A stretch of DNA of 6,074 nt from Amylibacter sp. GTDB lineage: Bacteria; Pseudomonadota; Alphaproteobacteria; Rhodobacterales; Rhodobacteraceae. Below, one piece after another: positions 1 through 5,959 of the stretch. The stretch spans positions 1 through 6,074 of the forward strand of contig JALWOO010000338.1 in assembly GCA_027083485.1 (NCBI GenBank), given 5' to 3'. Numbering within the stretch: position 1 is the first letter of the stretch; the number at the start of each line of letters is the position of its first letter. A program made the translations under genes and the position numbers. The notes under the pieces were generated by a model. It saw nothing but the letters and a program-made list of their open reading frames with translations, was not told the origin of the DNA and searched no databases.

Positions 1-66
1 ATACAACCTATCTGGGGGACGAATGTCGCAGAAGAATGCCAGCCAGAGGGGCTTTTTGTATCGGTT

Positions 67-91
67 TGTCGCAAAATAGGGGATTGCGACA
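67..91. promoter_or_regulatory. Perfect inverted repeat upstream of the OmpR-type regulator (candidate operator)
   Basis: TGTCGCAA (67-74) and TTGCGACA (84-91) form a perfect 8-bp inverted repeat around a 9-base spacer, ending 57 bases before the response regulator start. A third copy of the heptamer TGTCGCA lies at 24-30, in the same orientation as the left arm and 43 bases upstream of it. Repeated half-sites just upstream of a regulator gene suggest an operator, possibly for autoregulation. That role is inferred. As RNA the repeat could also fold into an 8-bp hairpin, but no T-run follows it, so it does not look like a terminator. No convincing -35/-10 pair was found around it. Confidence 0.45.
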
Positions 92-148
92 TCCGGATAC
101 ATTTTCTTTGCCAATTCCGGCCCAATGATGGGTTAGACGAGGACCAAT

Positions 149-883
149 ATGACAGATACGACACAACACACGCCCCATATTCTGATTGTGGATGACCACC
201 GTGAAATCCGCGATGCGGTGACGCGCTACCTTCAGAAAAACGGGTTTCGGGCCACAGCGGCACGGGATGCAGTTGATATGGATGCCAAACTGGCAACTGG
301 CCGGTTTGATCTGATCGTGCTGGATGTGATGATGCCTGGCGAGGACGGTTTGTCCGTTTGTCGCAGGCTCAGTGCAGACGGGCAGGTGCCCATTCTGATG
401 CTGACCGCACTTGGCGAAGAAACCGACCGGATTATCGGGCTTGAAATCGGGGCGGATGATTATCTGCCCAAGCCGTTCAATCCCCGCGAACTGTTGGCCC
501 GTATCAAGGCCATCCTGCGACGTCGGGCACGAACAGAGCCGGCTGCCGGCAGCCTGTCCGGTCACCGTGTGCAGTTCGCTGGCTGGATACTGGACACCGA
601 CCGGCGGGTCCTGAGCGATGCTGACTCCGGTGTGGAGACACCGCTGACTACAGCAGAATTCAAGTTGCTGACCGTGTTTCTGGAACGGCCCCGTTTCGTT
701 TTGTCCCGCGAGCAATTGCTGGATCTGACCAGTGGTCGGGCGGCACAGGTTTTCGACCGGACCATAGACAACCAGGTCAGCCGCCTGCGGCGCAAAATCG
801 AACGTGATCCGGCCCATCCCGAGCTTATCAGCACAGTGCGTGGCGGGGGGTATTCTCTGGCGACCGACGTGGTGAATCTCTGA
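149..883 (+). CDS. OmpR-family DNA-binding response regulator
   Basis: This 244-residue cytoplasmic transcription factor should be phosphorylated by the histidine kinase encoded directly downstream. The receiver domain covers residues 10-122: acidic pair D15-D16, phosphoacceptor D59 in the strand LIVLDVMMPG, switch threonine T86, and conserved K108 in LPKPF. An OmpR/PhoB winged-helix DNA-binding domain covers about 138-238, with the recognition-helix region DRTIDNQVSRLRRKIE and the terminal hairpin motif RGGGYSL. The length is normal for the family and nothing appears missing. The ATG at 149 is preceded by GAGGA (139-143) at 5-base spacing, which supports this start. The stop overlaps the kinase start by one base (TGATG), so the two genes are very likely cotranscribed and translationally coupled. 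The inverted repeat at 67-91 may be its own operator. The signal and target genes cannot be read from the sequence, and I do not assign a gene name. Confidence 0.95.
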   Translation: MTDTTQHTPHILIVDDHREIRDAVTRYLQKNGFRATAARDAVDMDAKLATGRFDLIVLDVMMPGEDGLSVCRRLSADGQVPILMLTALGEETDRIIGLEIGADDYLPKPFNPRELLARIKAILRRRARTEPAAGSLSGHRVQFAGWILDTDRRVLSDADSGVETPLTTAEFKLLTVFLERPRFVLSREQLLDLTSGRAAQVFDRTIDNQVSRLRRKIERDPAHPELISTVRGGGYSLATDVVNL

Positions 884-2277
884 TGCGCCGGTTTTTGCCC
901 GGAACCCTGCGCGGGCAACTGGTTCTGGTTATTCTGTCGACTTTTCTGGTGGTGCAGGGCATCAGCCTGCTTCTTTTCGTGGATGAGCGTGGAATGGCTG
1001 TCCGTGCCGCACTGGGGGTGGAAACTGCCGGACGGGCGGCCAATGTGGTGCGTCTGCTGGAGGCAACGCCGGAGGAGCTGTTGCCGGATATTTTGCGGGC
1101 AGCCGATTCGCCTCTGGTCCGGTTTACGGTTAACCCTGTTGCATCGATTGACCATCTCGACCATTCCGCAGGCGGAAATATCAGCACCCGGATCGCCAGT
1201 TTCCTGAATGATGACACCCCGCGGGAAATCCGGGTGGAATTGCACCGGATCAGCCCGCAGGAAAACACAAAAATTCCGTTCAATATGAAACGGATGCATC
1301 GGGAAATGATGGGGCTTGATCTGGCTTCGGTCGAAATGCAGCTGGCGATTTCCCTGCGAGACGGGCGCTGGCTGAATGTTTCGACGCGGTTTCACAAGCC
1401 GCCGATTCAATGGCCCTGGGGTTCGACCATCAGTTTTGGTTTGGCGACTCTGGTTATCATGGCCGTAGTGTGGTTCGCATTAAGCCAGTTGACCGGCCCC
1501 TTGCGCAAACTGGCCCATGCGGCAGAGCGGTTGGGACGTGGAGAAAACGTTGACCCTTTGCCGGAAAACGGACCGGAGGAATTGCACCGTCTGACGCGTG
1601 CTTTTAATGATATGCAGGCGCGGCTTTCGCGGTTTGTGTCGGAACGCACCCGGTTATTGGCTGCGTTGGGCCATGACCTGCGCTCCCCCCTGACGGCGAT
1701 GCGGGTACGGGTTGAGATGGTGGATGACGAGGAAACCCGTGACCGGCTGGTGGCCAGCATAGAGGAAATGCAGGAAATGGTTCAGTCCACCCTGTCTTTT
1801 GCGCGCGGTATGGTTACGGCAGAAGATAGCCAAACCACCGATTTCGCCACTTTTTTGCAGGAACTTCTGGCGGATATGGGGCAAACGGATCCGCAGCCTA
1901 TGCTGCAATCCGAATCCGGTTTGTGGGTTCGCATCAAACCTGTAGCTATGCGGCGCGGGCTTCGCAATGTCATTGAAAATGCGCTACGCTATGGTGGTCA
2001 GGCCAATTTGCGGGCTGTACGTGAGGGCGCGAATGTGTGCCTGACCGTTGCGGATTCAGGTCCCGGCATCCCTGAAACCGATCTGGAACGGGTTTTCGAT
2101 CCGTTTGTTCGTGTCGAGAAATCCCGCAACCTCGAGACCGGAGGCACCGGGCTTGGTTTGTCCATCGCCCGCACGGTTATTCATGCGCACGGGGGCGAAA
2201 TTACCCTAGCCAATCGTCCGGAAGGGGGACTGATGGTGACCATTACATTGCCTTATGCGGAGGATTTTGTGGATTGA
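883..2277 (+). CDS. Membrane sensor histidine kinase, EnvZ-like, partner of the upstream OmpR-type regulator
   Basis: This 464-residue inner-membrane kinase has the EnvZ layout: TM1 about 12-33, a periplasmic segment about 34-178, TM2 about 181-200, a HAMP linker about 201-253, a HisKA dimerisation domain with phosphoacceptor H264 in ALGHDLRSPL, and a HATPase_c domain about 355-457. The ATP-binding boxes are all present: N box RNVIENALRYG (361-371, key N366), G1 DSGPGI (391-396), F box FDPFVR (405-410) and G2 GTGLGLSIAR (421-430). It should therefore be an active kinase. The periplasmic segment has no sensor fold I recognise. It contains a Met/His-rich stretch at 134-143 and histidines at 91 and 94. 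The ATG at 883 shares one base with the regulator's stop and has only a weak Shine-Dalgarno, which fits translational coupling. The signal is unknown. Confidence 0.94.
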   Translation: MRRFLPGTLRGQLVLVILSTFLVVQGISLLLFVDERGMAVRAALGVETAGRAANVVRLLEATPEELLPDILRAADSPLVRFTVNPVASIDHLDHSAGGNISTRIASFLNDDTPREIRVELHRISPQENTKIPFNMKRMHREMMGLDLASVEMQLAISLRDGRWLNVSTRFHKPPIQWPWGSTISFGLATLVIMAVVWFALSQLTGPLRKLAHAAERLGRGENVDPLPENGPEELHRLTRAFNDMQARLSRFVSERTRLLAALGHDLRSPLTAMRVRVEMVDDEETRDRLVASIEEMQEMVQSTLSFARGMVTAEDSQTTDFATFLQELLADMGQTDPQPMLQSESGLWVRIKPVAMRRGLRNVIENALRYGGQANLRAVREGANVCLTVADSGPGIPETDLERVFDPFVRVEKSRNLETGGTGLGLSIARTVIHAHGGEITLANRPEGGLMVTITLPYAEDFVD

Positions 2278-2338
2278 AAATAAACCCGAATTAATTCCGA
2301 TTGATTGAAGCATGCCAAATCGCAGGAAAGGACACATA

Positions 2339-2554
2339 ATGAACCTTCATGCCCCCATTGCGATCAGGATTGCCACCTTCAGGCTGGTTGTGCCAGCTGC
2401 GTTTGCTCAGGAGACAGGTGTTGTCAGCAACCAGATGAGCCACGCCGGTTTTGTCTTGGAGAATGGTCTGGGCGGCTTACCTTTGTCCTTCAGGCGTTTG
2501 GCAAATGCTTTCAGCACCGGGTTATGGTTTAAGGCAACCAGTGCAGCCCGATAG
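2339..2554 (+). pseudogene. Short reading frame with export-signal-like N terminus, probably a truncated gene
   Basis: The ATG at 2339 is preceded by a strong Shine-Dalgarno, AGGAAAGGA (2324-2332), at 6-base spacing. The 71-residue product starts with a short, moderately hydrophobic stretch ending in PAAFAQETG, which resembles a signal peptide with an AFA cleavage site. However, the stretch contains arginines at residues 10 and 15 that weaken the hydrophobic core. From about residue 45 the frame reads through DNA that on the opposite strand encodes an IS110 transposase scrap, so the C-terminal part is unlikely to be native. The simplest reading is the 5' end of a gene for a small exported protein, cut off by an insertion or rearrangement. 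It could instead be a chance frame. I do not recognise a family. Confidence 0.35.
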
Positions 2555-2568
2555 AACCGTTTACGCAA
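2470..2568 (-). mobile_element. IS110-family transposase C-terminal remnant
   Basis: Read on the minus strand, 2562-2470 encodes KRFYRAALVALNHNP followed by VLKAFAKRLKDKGKPP. This matches from memory the conserved C-terminal (transposase_20 region) pattern of IS110/IS1111 transposases, in which a residue run like AALVA..HNP..KAF..RL...GKP is typical. Only about 31 residues remain of an enzyme that usually has 300-400. An in-frame TAG lies just upstream (2571-2569), and the similarity stops after GKPP, with a TGA at 2409-2407. About 90 bp further on, in the same frame, 2379-2356 reads KVAILIAM. That resembles the next conserved block, but the match is short and may be chance. The element is dead. 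It may have cut the neighbouring short + strand frame. Confidence 0.65.
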
Positions 2569-2583
2569 CTATGCAAGCTATGG

Positions 2584-2597
2584 ACCTCTGGAGAGGT
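2584..2597. promoter_or_regulatory. Short dyad in the ttrS leader
   Basis: ACCTCT (2584-2589) and AGAGGT (2592-2597) are perfect inverted repeats separated by two bases, ending 89 bases before the ttrS start. They lie 21 bases upstream of a TTGACA hexamer (2619-2624). The position suits a regulator-binding site for the ttrSR unit. No matching -10 box was found and no regulator is known for this motif, so the role is a guess. Confidence 0.25.
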
Positions 2598-2686
2598 GAA
2601 AGGTAAAAAGCAGCACGGTTGACAGTCATCGCTGGCGAAAAGCGCGATGCGCTGGCTGTACCTTTTGTCTTTGAAACGGATAAGCA

Positions 2687-4468
2687 ATGAGAGCATGGCG
2701 CTGGATATTAGTACCCCTTTTGGGGGTGATTTCCTCTGGCGCGATCAGTGTCGCGGCGCAAACCGGCTCTCTGAGCATCGGGGTATTGGCCTGGCGCGGG
2801 GAGGAGAAAGCCCTGCAGCAATGGGCACCAACCCGTGCCGCTCTTCAGGCAGCCTTTCCCGAATATGAAATCGTGTTACGCCCACTTGGCCTGAAAGCCA
2901 TGGGGGCTGCTCTTGCCGCTCAGGACCTGGACTTCTTTATCACCAACCCGGGAAACTATATTGAAATGGAGCAGCGCTTTGGGGCGTCACGGCTGATGAC
3001 GCTTGAATCCGTCGGGTCCGGAGTGCCGGCGGCAAGTATCGGGACGGTTCTTTTCAGTGCGGCAGTACGGCAGGATATTCAGCAGCTTGCAGACCTGAAA
3101 GGAAAAACCCTGATGGCGGCCAGTCGCGATGCCTTTGGCGGCTTTCAGATCGGATGGGGGATTTTGCAACGCGCCGGAATTGATCCGTTCAAGGATCTGG
3201 ACAAACTGGTATTTGCCGGTTTTCCCCTGGATAATATCGTTCTGCAAGTTGCCAGCGGCAAAGTGGATTCCGGTATTGTGCGCGCCTGCCTGTTGGAAGA
3301 AATGGTACAGGAAGGGCAGATAGACCTGAATGATTTTCGCATTTTAAATCCGCAACATTTCGACGGTTTTGAATGTGCATTGTCAAGCAGGCTGTTCCCG
3401 AACTGGCCCTTTGCCAAAGCGCGTGGCACAGATCACATTCTGGCTAAAAGGGCGGCGATTGCCTTGTTGGAAATGCCTCGGGATGCTGCGGTGAAAAACG
3501 GACAAAGCTGGACAATTCCTTTGTCATACCAACCGGTTATCACTTTGTTTAAATCCCTGCGTATCAGTCCGTATACCCTGACACTAGGGCAGGCATTACG
3601 TGATTTCATGCAGCGCAACAAAGGCTGGTTCGGCATTGCTCTTGTGGTGATTGTACTGGCGGCGCTGCATGTGTGGCATACGGAATTTCTGGTGTATAAA
3701 CGCACCCGCCAGTTAAAGGAAAGTCAGGAAAAGGAGCGCTTGCGCCTGGCCGAATTGGCGCATGTTTCGCGCCAGACCACATTGGGGGAAATGGCACGCG
3801 GGCTGGCACATGAAATCAATCAACCCCTTGGCAGTATTTCGAACTATGCCGCAGGGTCGGTGCGCATGATCCGGAATGGCGTTTCCTGTGAGCAGCTTGA
3901 AGAGCCTTTACATGAAATTGTTCATCAGGCCGAACATGCCGGAAGGGTTCTGAAACGCATTCGCGGCTTTGTCGACAATCGGGAAAGCCCGCGTGAGCCG
4001 GCCAATATCAACAGTTTGTTGTTGGAAGCAATAGATTTGCTGGGGGCGGAATTGCGTCAGGCTGGGGTGATTGTCAAAAGCCGTTTGGCACCGGATTTGC
4101 CGATGCCACACGTGGACGGCGTGGCAATAGAACAGGTGGCGGTGAATTTGATCCGCAATGCCATTGATGCCATGAGCCAGCAGACTTCCGGTCCTCGACT
4201 TCTGGCGGTGACCAGTGAAAGTGACAAACGCAACAAAGCCCTGCTGCGCGTAACCATTCGTGACAGTGGCCCGGGGGTGGATGCTGCTGCGCTGGAGCAA
4301 ATCTTCGAGCCTTTTAATAGCGACAAAAATAGCGGTATGGGGCTGGGCCTGTCCATCAGCTATTCAATTATTGAATCACACGGCGGCATGATTTACGCCG
4401 ATAGAAATTCAGATGGTGGGCTAAGCATCAGCTTCACCCTGCCGGTTGAGCAAGGAAATGATGAATGA
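2687..4468 (+). CDS. ttrS: TtrS, tetrathionate sensor histidine kinase
   Basis: This 593-residue inner-membrane kinase of the TtrS type should detect tetrathionate on the periplasmic side and phosphorylate TtrR. A signal peptide or N-terminal anchor (about 1-24, ending SVAAQ) precedes a PhnD-like substrate-binding domain (about 28-295). That domain starts SIGVLAWRGEEKAL and includes ITNPGNYIEMEQ (85-96), as expected for TtrS. A single transmembrane helix (about 313-330) and a likely coiled coil (about 335-362) lead to HisKA with H375 in RGLAHEINQP. The HATPase_c domain has N box NLIRNAIDAM (487-496), G1 DSGPG (526-530), FEPF (540-543) and GMGLGLSIS (550-558). No PAS domain is present. Cysteines C201 and C230 sit in the sensor domain. 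The ATG at 2687 has only a weak CGGA upstream (2677-2680). The end overlaps ttrR by ATGA. Identification rests on the sensor-plus-kinase layout and on ttrR, ttrB and ttrC following directly. Confidence 0.93.
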   Translation: MRAWRWILVPLLGVISSGAISVAAQTGSLSIGVLAWRGEEKALQQWAPTRAALQAAFPEYEIVLRPLGLKAMGAALAAQDLDFFITNPGNYIEMEQRFGASRLMTLESVGSGVPAASIGTVLFSAAVRQDIQQLADLKGKTLMAASRDAFGGFQIGWGILQRAGIDPFKDLDKLVFAGFPLDNIVLQVASGKVDSGIVRACLLEEMVQEGQIDLNDFRILNPQHFDGFECALSSRLFPNWPFAKARGTDHILAKRAAIALLEMPRDAAVKNGQSWTIPLSYQPVITLFKSLRISPYTLTLGQALRDFMQRNKGWFGIALVVIVLAALHVWHTEFLVYKRTRQLKESQEKERLRLAELAHVSRQTTLGEMARGLAHEINQPLGSISNYAAGSVRMIRNGVSCEQLEEPLHEIVHQAEHAGRVLKRIRGFVDNRESPREPANINSLLLEAIDLLGAELRQAGVIVKSRLAPDLPMPHVDGVAIEQVAVNLIRNAIDAMSQQTSGPRLLAVTSESDKRNKALLRVTIRDSGPGVDAAALEQIFEPFNSDKNSGMGLGLSISYSIIESHGGMIYADRNSDGGLSISFTLPVEQGNDE

Positions 4469-5082
4469 GCCTCACGGATGCCCCCCCGCTGATCCATGTT
4501 GTCGATGATGACGAAGGGATGCGCAAATCCCTGTGTTGGTTGATTGGTTCGGTCGGGCTTGAATGCCGGCCCCATGTGTCGGCCGATGCTTTCATGGCGG
4601 GATTTAATGATAAACGCCCGGGGTGTCTGCTACTGGATATCCGTATGCCCGGCCTGTCGGGGCTGGATTTGCAACAGGTGTTGCAGCGGCTGGACAGTAG
4701 CCTGCCGGTGATCTTCCTGACCGGTCATGGCGATGTGCCGATGGCAGCGCGGGCCTTCAAAGCGGGGGCGTTCGATTTTCTGGAAAAACCTTGCAACGAT
4801 CAGGTGCTCTTGGATCGGGTACAAGAGGCTGTGGCTGAACACCGCCGTCTGTTGGCGGAACGGGATCAAAAAACCAGACTGCGCAAGCGTATCAACGCTC
4901 TGACCGAGCGCGAACGCCAGGTGGCCGAGCGCGTTAGTTGCGGGTTGCGCAACAAGGAAATTGCTGCCGATCTGGGGATCAGCCCGAAAACGGTAGAGCT
5001 ACACCGCCATAATGTGATGGATAAAATGCAGGTCGATAGCGTGGCCGCACTGGCCCAGATATGGGCACAGGCCGAAACCTAG
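4465..5082 (+). CDS. ttrR: TtrR, LuxR/FixJ-type response regulator for tetrathionate respiration
   Basis: This 205-residue cytoplasmic transcription activator is the expected partner of TtrS. The receiver domain covers about 8-122: acidic cluster D14-D16, phosphoacceptor D58 in CLLLDIRMPGLSG, switch threonine T86 in FLTGHGD and K108 in LEKPC. A helical linker (about 118-142) leads to a LuxR-type helix-turn-helix (about 143-202) with LTERERQVAERVSCG, NKEIAADLGIS and the recognition helix SPKTVELHRHNVMDKM. The order and length are typical of the FixJ subfamily. The start overlaps the ttrS stop (ATGA), and AAGGA at 4452-4456 lies 8 bases upstream, so the pair is cotranscribed. In characterised systems TtrR activates the ttrBCA structural genes, which fits ttrB starting 100 bases downstream. 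The stop codon TAG lies inside a CTAGGG...CCCTAG dyad that could be a TtrR site or a hairpin. Confidence 0.93.
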   Translation: MSLTDAPPLIHVVDDDEGMRKSLCWLIGSVGLECRPHVSADAFMAGFNDKRPGCLLLDIRMPGLSGLDLQQVLQRLDSSLPVIFLTGHGDVPMAARAFKAGAFDFLEKPCNDQVLLDRVQEAVAEHRRLLAERDQKTRLRKRINALTERERQVAERVSCGLRNKEIAADLGISPKTVELHRHNVMDKMQVDSVAALAQIWAQAET

Positions 5083-5094
5083 GGTTTTCCCTAG
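5075..5094. promoter_or_regulatory. Dyad overlapping the ttrR stop: candidate operator for ttrBC or weak hairpin
   Basis: CTAGGG (5079-5084) and CCCTAG (5089-5094) are perfect inverted repeats around TTTT, and the left arm contains the ttrR stop codon. A second, overlapping dyad, AAACC-TAG-GGTTT, occupies 5075-5087. The dyad lies 88 bases upstream of the ttrB ATG, a position where an activator such as TtrR could bind. As RNA it would form a 6-bp hairpin with a four-base loop. No T-run follows the right arm, so a strong intrinsic terminator is unlikely. I could not place a good -35/-10 pair in the rest of the spacer, which fits an activator-dependent promoter. Confidence 0.4.
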
Positions 5095-5166
5095 CCTCCT
5101 TGGGGGTTGCACCAATATCCCGACCGCGACAACGGCTTTATCACCCTTTTTGAACACTACGTTTTC

Positions 5167-5173
5167 GAAAGGG
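5167..5173 (+). promoter_or_regulatory. Ribosome-binding site that sets the ttrB start
   Basis: GAAAGGG ends 9 bases before the ATG at 5183. The reading frame stays open upstream to a TTG at 5150, but that start has no comparable site. It would also put 11 extra residues in front of the twin-arginine motif, so 5183 is preferred. Confidence 0.55.
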
Positions 5174-5182
5174 TTTCGGGCC

Positions 5183-5959
5183 ATGGATATTTCACGACGT
5201 TCTTTTTTAACCAAAAGCGGGGCTTTGACCTGCGGCGCGGTCAGTTGTGTCGTGGCCGCCCCTGCCGAAGCTGCCGGACTGGCACCCGAACGCCATGGAG
5301 GCGACCCATCCAATCGCTATGCGATGGCGATTGATTTGCGCCGCTGCATTGGCTGTCAGGCCTGCACCGTGGCCTGCACGATGGAAAACCAGACGCCGAT
5401 TGGCGATTTCCGCACCATTGTCACCCAATATGATGTGGTGGATGTGGAAGACGAAACCCAGACCGTCGCCAGCTTTACCCTGCCGCGCCTGTGCAACCAC
5501 TGTGACAACCCGCCTTGTGTACCGGTCTGTCCGGTTCAGGCCACCTTCCAGCGCGAAGACGGCATTGTCGTGGTGGATGCGGACAAATGCGTTGGCTGCG
5601 CTTATTGCGTTCAGGCCTGCCCCTATGACGCCCGTTTCATCAACCCGAAAACCAACACTGCCGACAAATGCACCTTCTGTGTACATCGGGTCGAGGCCGG
5701 ATTGCTGCCTGCCTGTGTGGAAACCTGCACCGGCGGCGCGCGCATCTTTGGGGACGTGAACGACCCCGACAGCGAAATCAGCAAACTACTGGCCGAGGCT
5801 GGCGATGCCGTCAAGGTACTGCGCCCTGAAATGGGCACCGACCCGCATGTCTATTACATCGGTCTGGAAACAGCATTCGAGGGCAAAGTTGAAGGGCAGG
5901 GGATTCTGAAAACCCTGCAAGACAAATTTGGCACCGGAAACGAGGAGGCAAGATCATGA
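5183..5959 (+). CDS. ttrB: TtrB, iron-sulfur electron-transfer subunit of tetrathionate reductase
   Basis: TtrB carries electrons from the membrane subunit TtrC to the catalytic molybdopterin subunit TtrA, outside the inner membrane. The 258-residue product starts with a twin-arginine signal (ISRRSFLTK, R5-R6, then a hydrophobic stretch to AAPAEAAG near 25-32), so it should be exported folded by Tat. Four cysteine groups give sixteen ligands for four [4Fe-4S] clusters: C55/C58/C61/C65, C104/C107/C112/C116, C136/C139/C142/C146 and C163/C166/C178/C182. This is the DMSO reductase beta-subunit (DmsB/NrfC/PhsB) pattern with all ligands present. The opening AIDLRRCIGCQACTVAC and length fit TtrB. 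Related subunits of thiosulfate, polysulfide or DMSO reductases look similar, and the ttrSR neighbours decide in favour of TtrB. The ATG at 5183 is chosen over an in-frame TTG at 5150. It overlaps ttrC by ATGA. Confidence 0.92.
   Translation: MDISRRSFLTKSGALTCGAVSCVVAAPAEAAGLAPERHGGDPSNRYAMAIDLRRCIGCQACTVACTMENQTPIGDFRTIVTQYDVVDVEDETQTVASFTLPRLCNHCDNPPCVPVCPVQATFQREDGIVVVDADKCVGCAYCVQACPYDARFINPKTNTADKCTFCVHRVEAGLLPACVETCTGGARIFGDVNDPDSEISKLLAEAGDAVKVLRPEMGTDPHVYYIGLETAFEGKVEGQGILKTLQDKFGTGNEEARS
5942..5948 (+). promoter_or_regulatory. Strong ribosome-binding site of ttrC
   Basis: GAGGAGG lies inside the last codons of ttrB, 7 bases before the ttrC ATG at 5956. It supports this start and coupled expression of the two subunits. 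Confidence 0.75.

Larger units (their letters stand above)
2278..2686. other. 409-bp intergenic gap with decayed sequence and the ttrSR upstream region
   Basis: No intact recognisable gene lies here. The left part (2278-2338) is AT-rich and includes the perfect palindrome GAATTAATTC at 2288-2297, with no convincing terminator for the kinase gene. The middle (2339-2568) holds a short exported-protein-like frame on the + strand and an IS110-family transposase scrap on the minus strand. The right part (about 2570-2686) is the leader of ttrS. It has an ACCTCT/AGAGGT dyad at 2584-2597, a TTGACA hexamer at 2619-2624 with no good -10 at the usual distance, a direct repeat CGCTGGC (2630-2636 and 2650-2656), and a small AGCGC-GAT-GCGCT hairpin at 2641-2653. 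The mixture suggests past insertion and deletion between the two regulatory operons. Confidence 0.7.

Noticed and set aside
41..57. AGCC-AGAGG-GGCT followed by TTTT, resembling a terminator of a gene to the left
   Set aside because: The stem is only 4 bp and no upstream gene is visible to end there, so support is too weak.
8..817. Long minus-strand frame opposite the response regulator gene
   Set aside because: The opposite strand has unmistakable receiver and winged-helix domains. The minus frame shows no recognisable domain and is an antisense shadow of a codon-biased gene.
562..1410. Minus-strand frame of 282 codons across the regulator/kinase junction
   Set aside because: It has no recognisable domain and lies antisense to two clear genes.
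2288..2297. GAATTAATTC palindrome after the kinase gene as a terminator
   Set aside because: It is AT-rich, has no loop and no T-run, so it would not form a stable terminator hairpin.
2619..2647. Sigma-70 promoter with the TTGACA at 2619-2624
   Set aside because: Bases at 16-18 spacing are GC-rich (around AGCGCGAT) and do not resemble a -10 box.
5150..5182. Upstream TTG start for ttrB adding 11 residues
   Set aside because: It has no good ribosome-binding site and would displace the twin-arginine motif from the N terminus. The ATG at 5183 is better supported.
5247..5759. Second + strand frame of 170 codons inside ttrB
   Set aside because: It is a +1-type shadow of the cysteine-rich ttrB frame, with no family features of its own.
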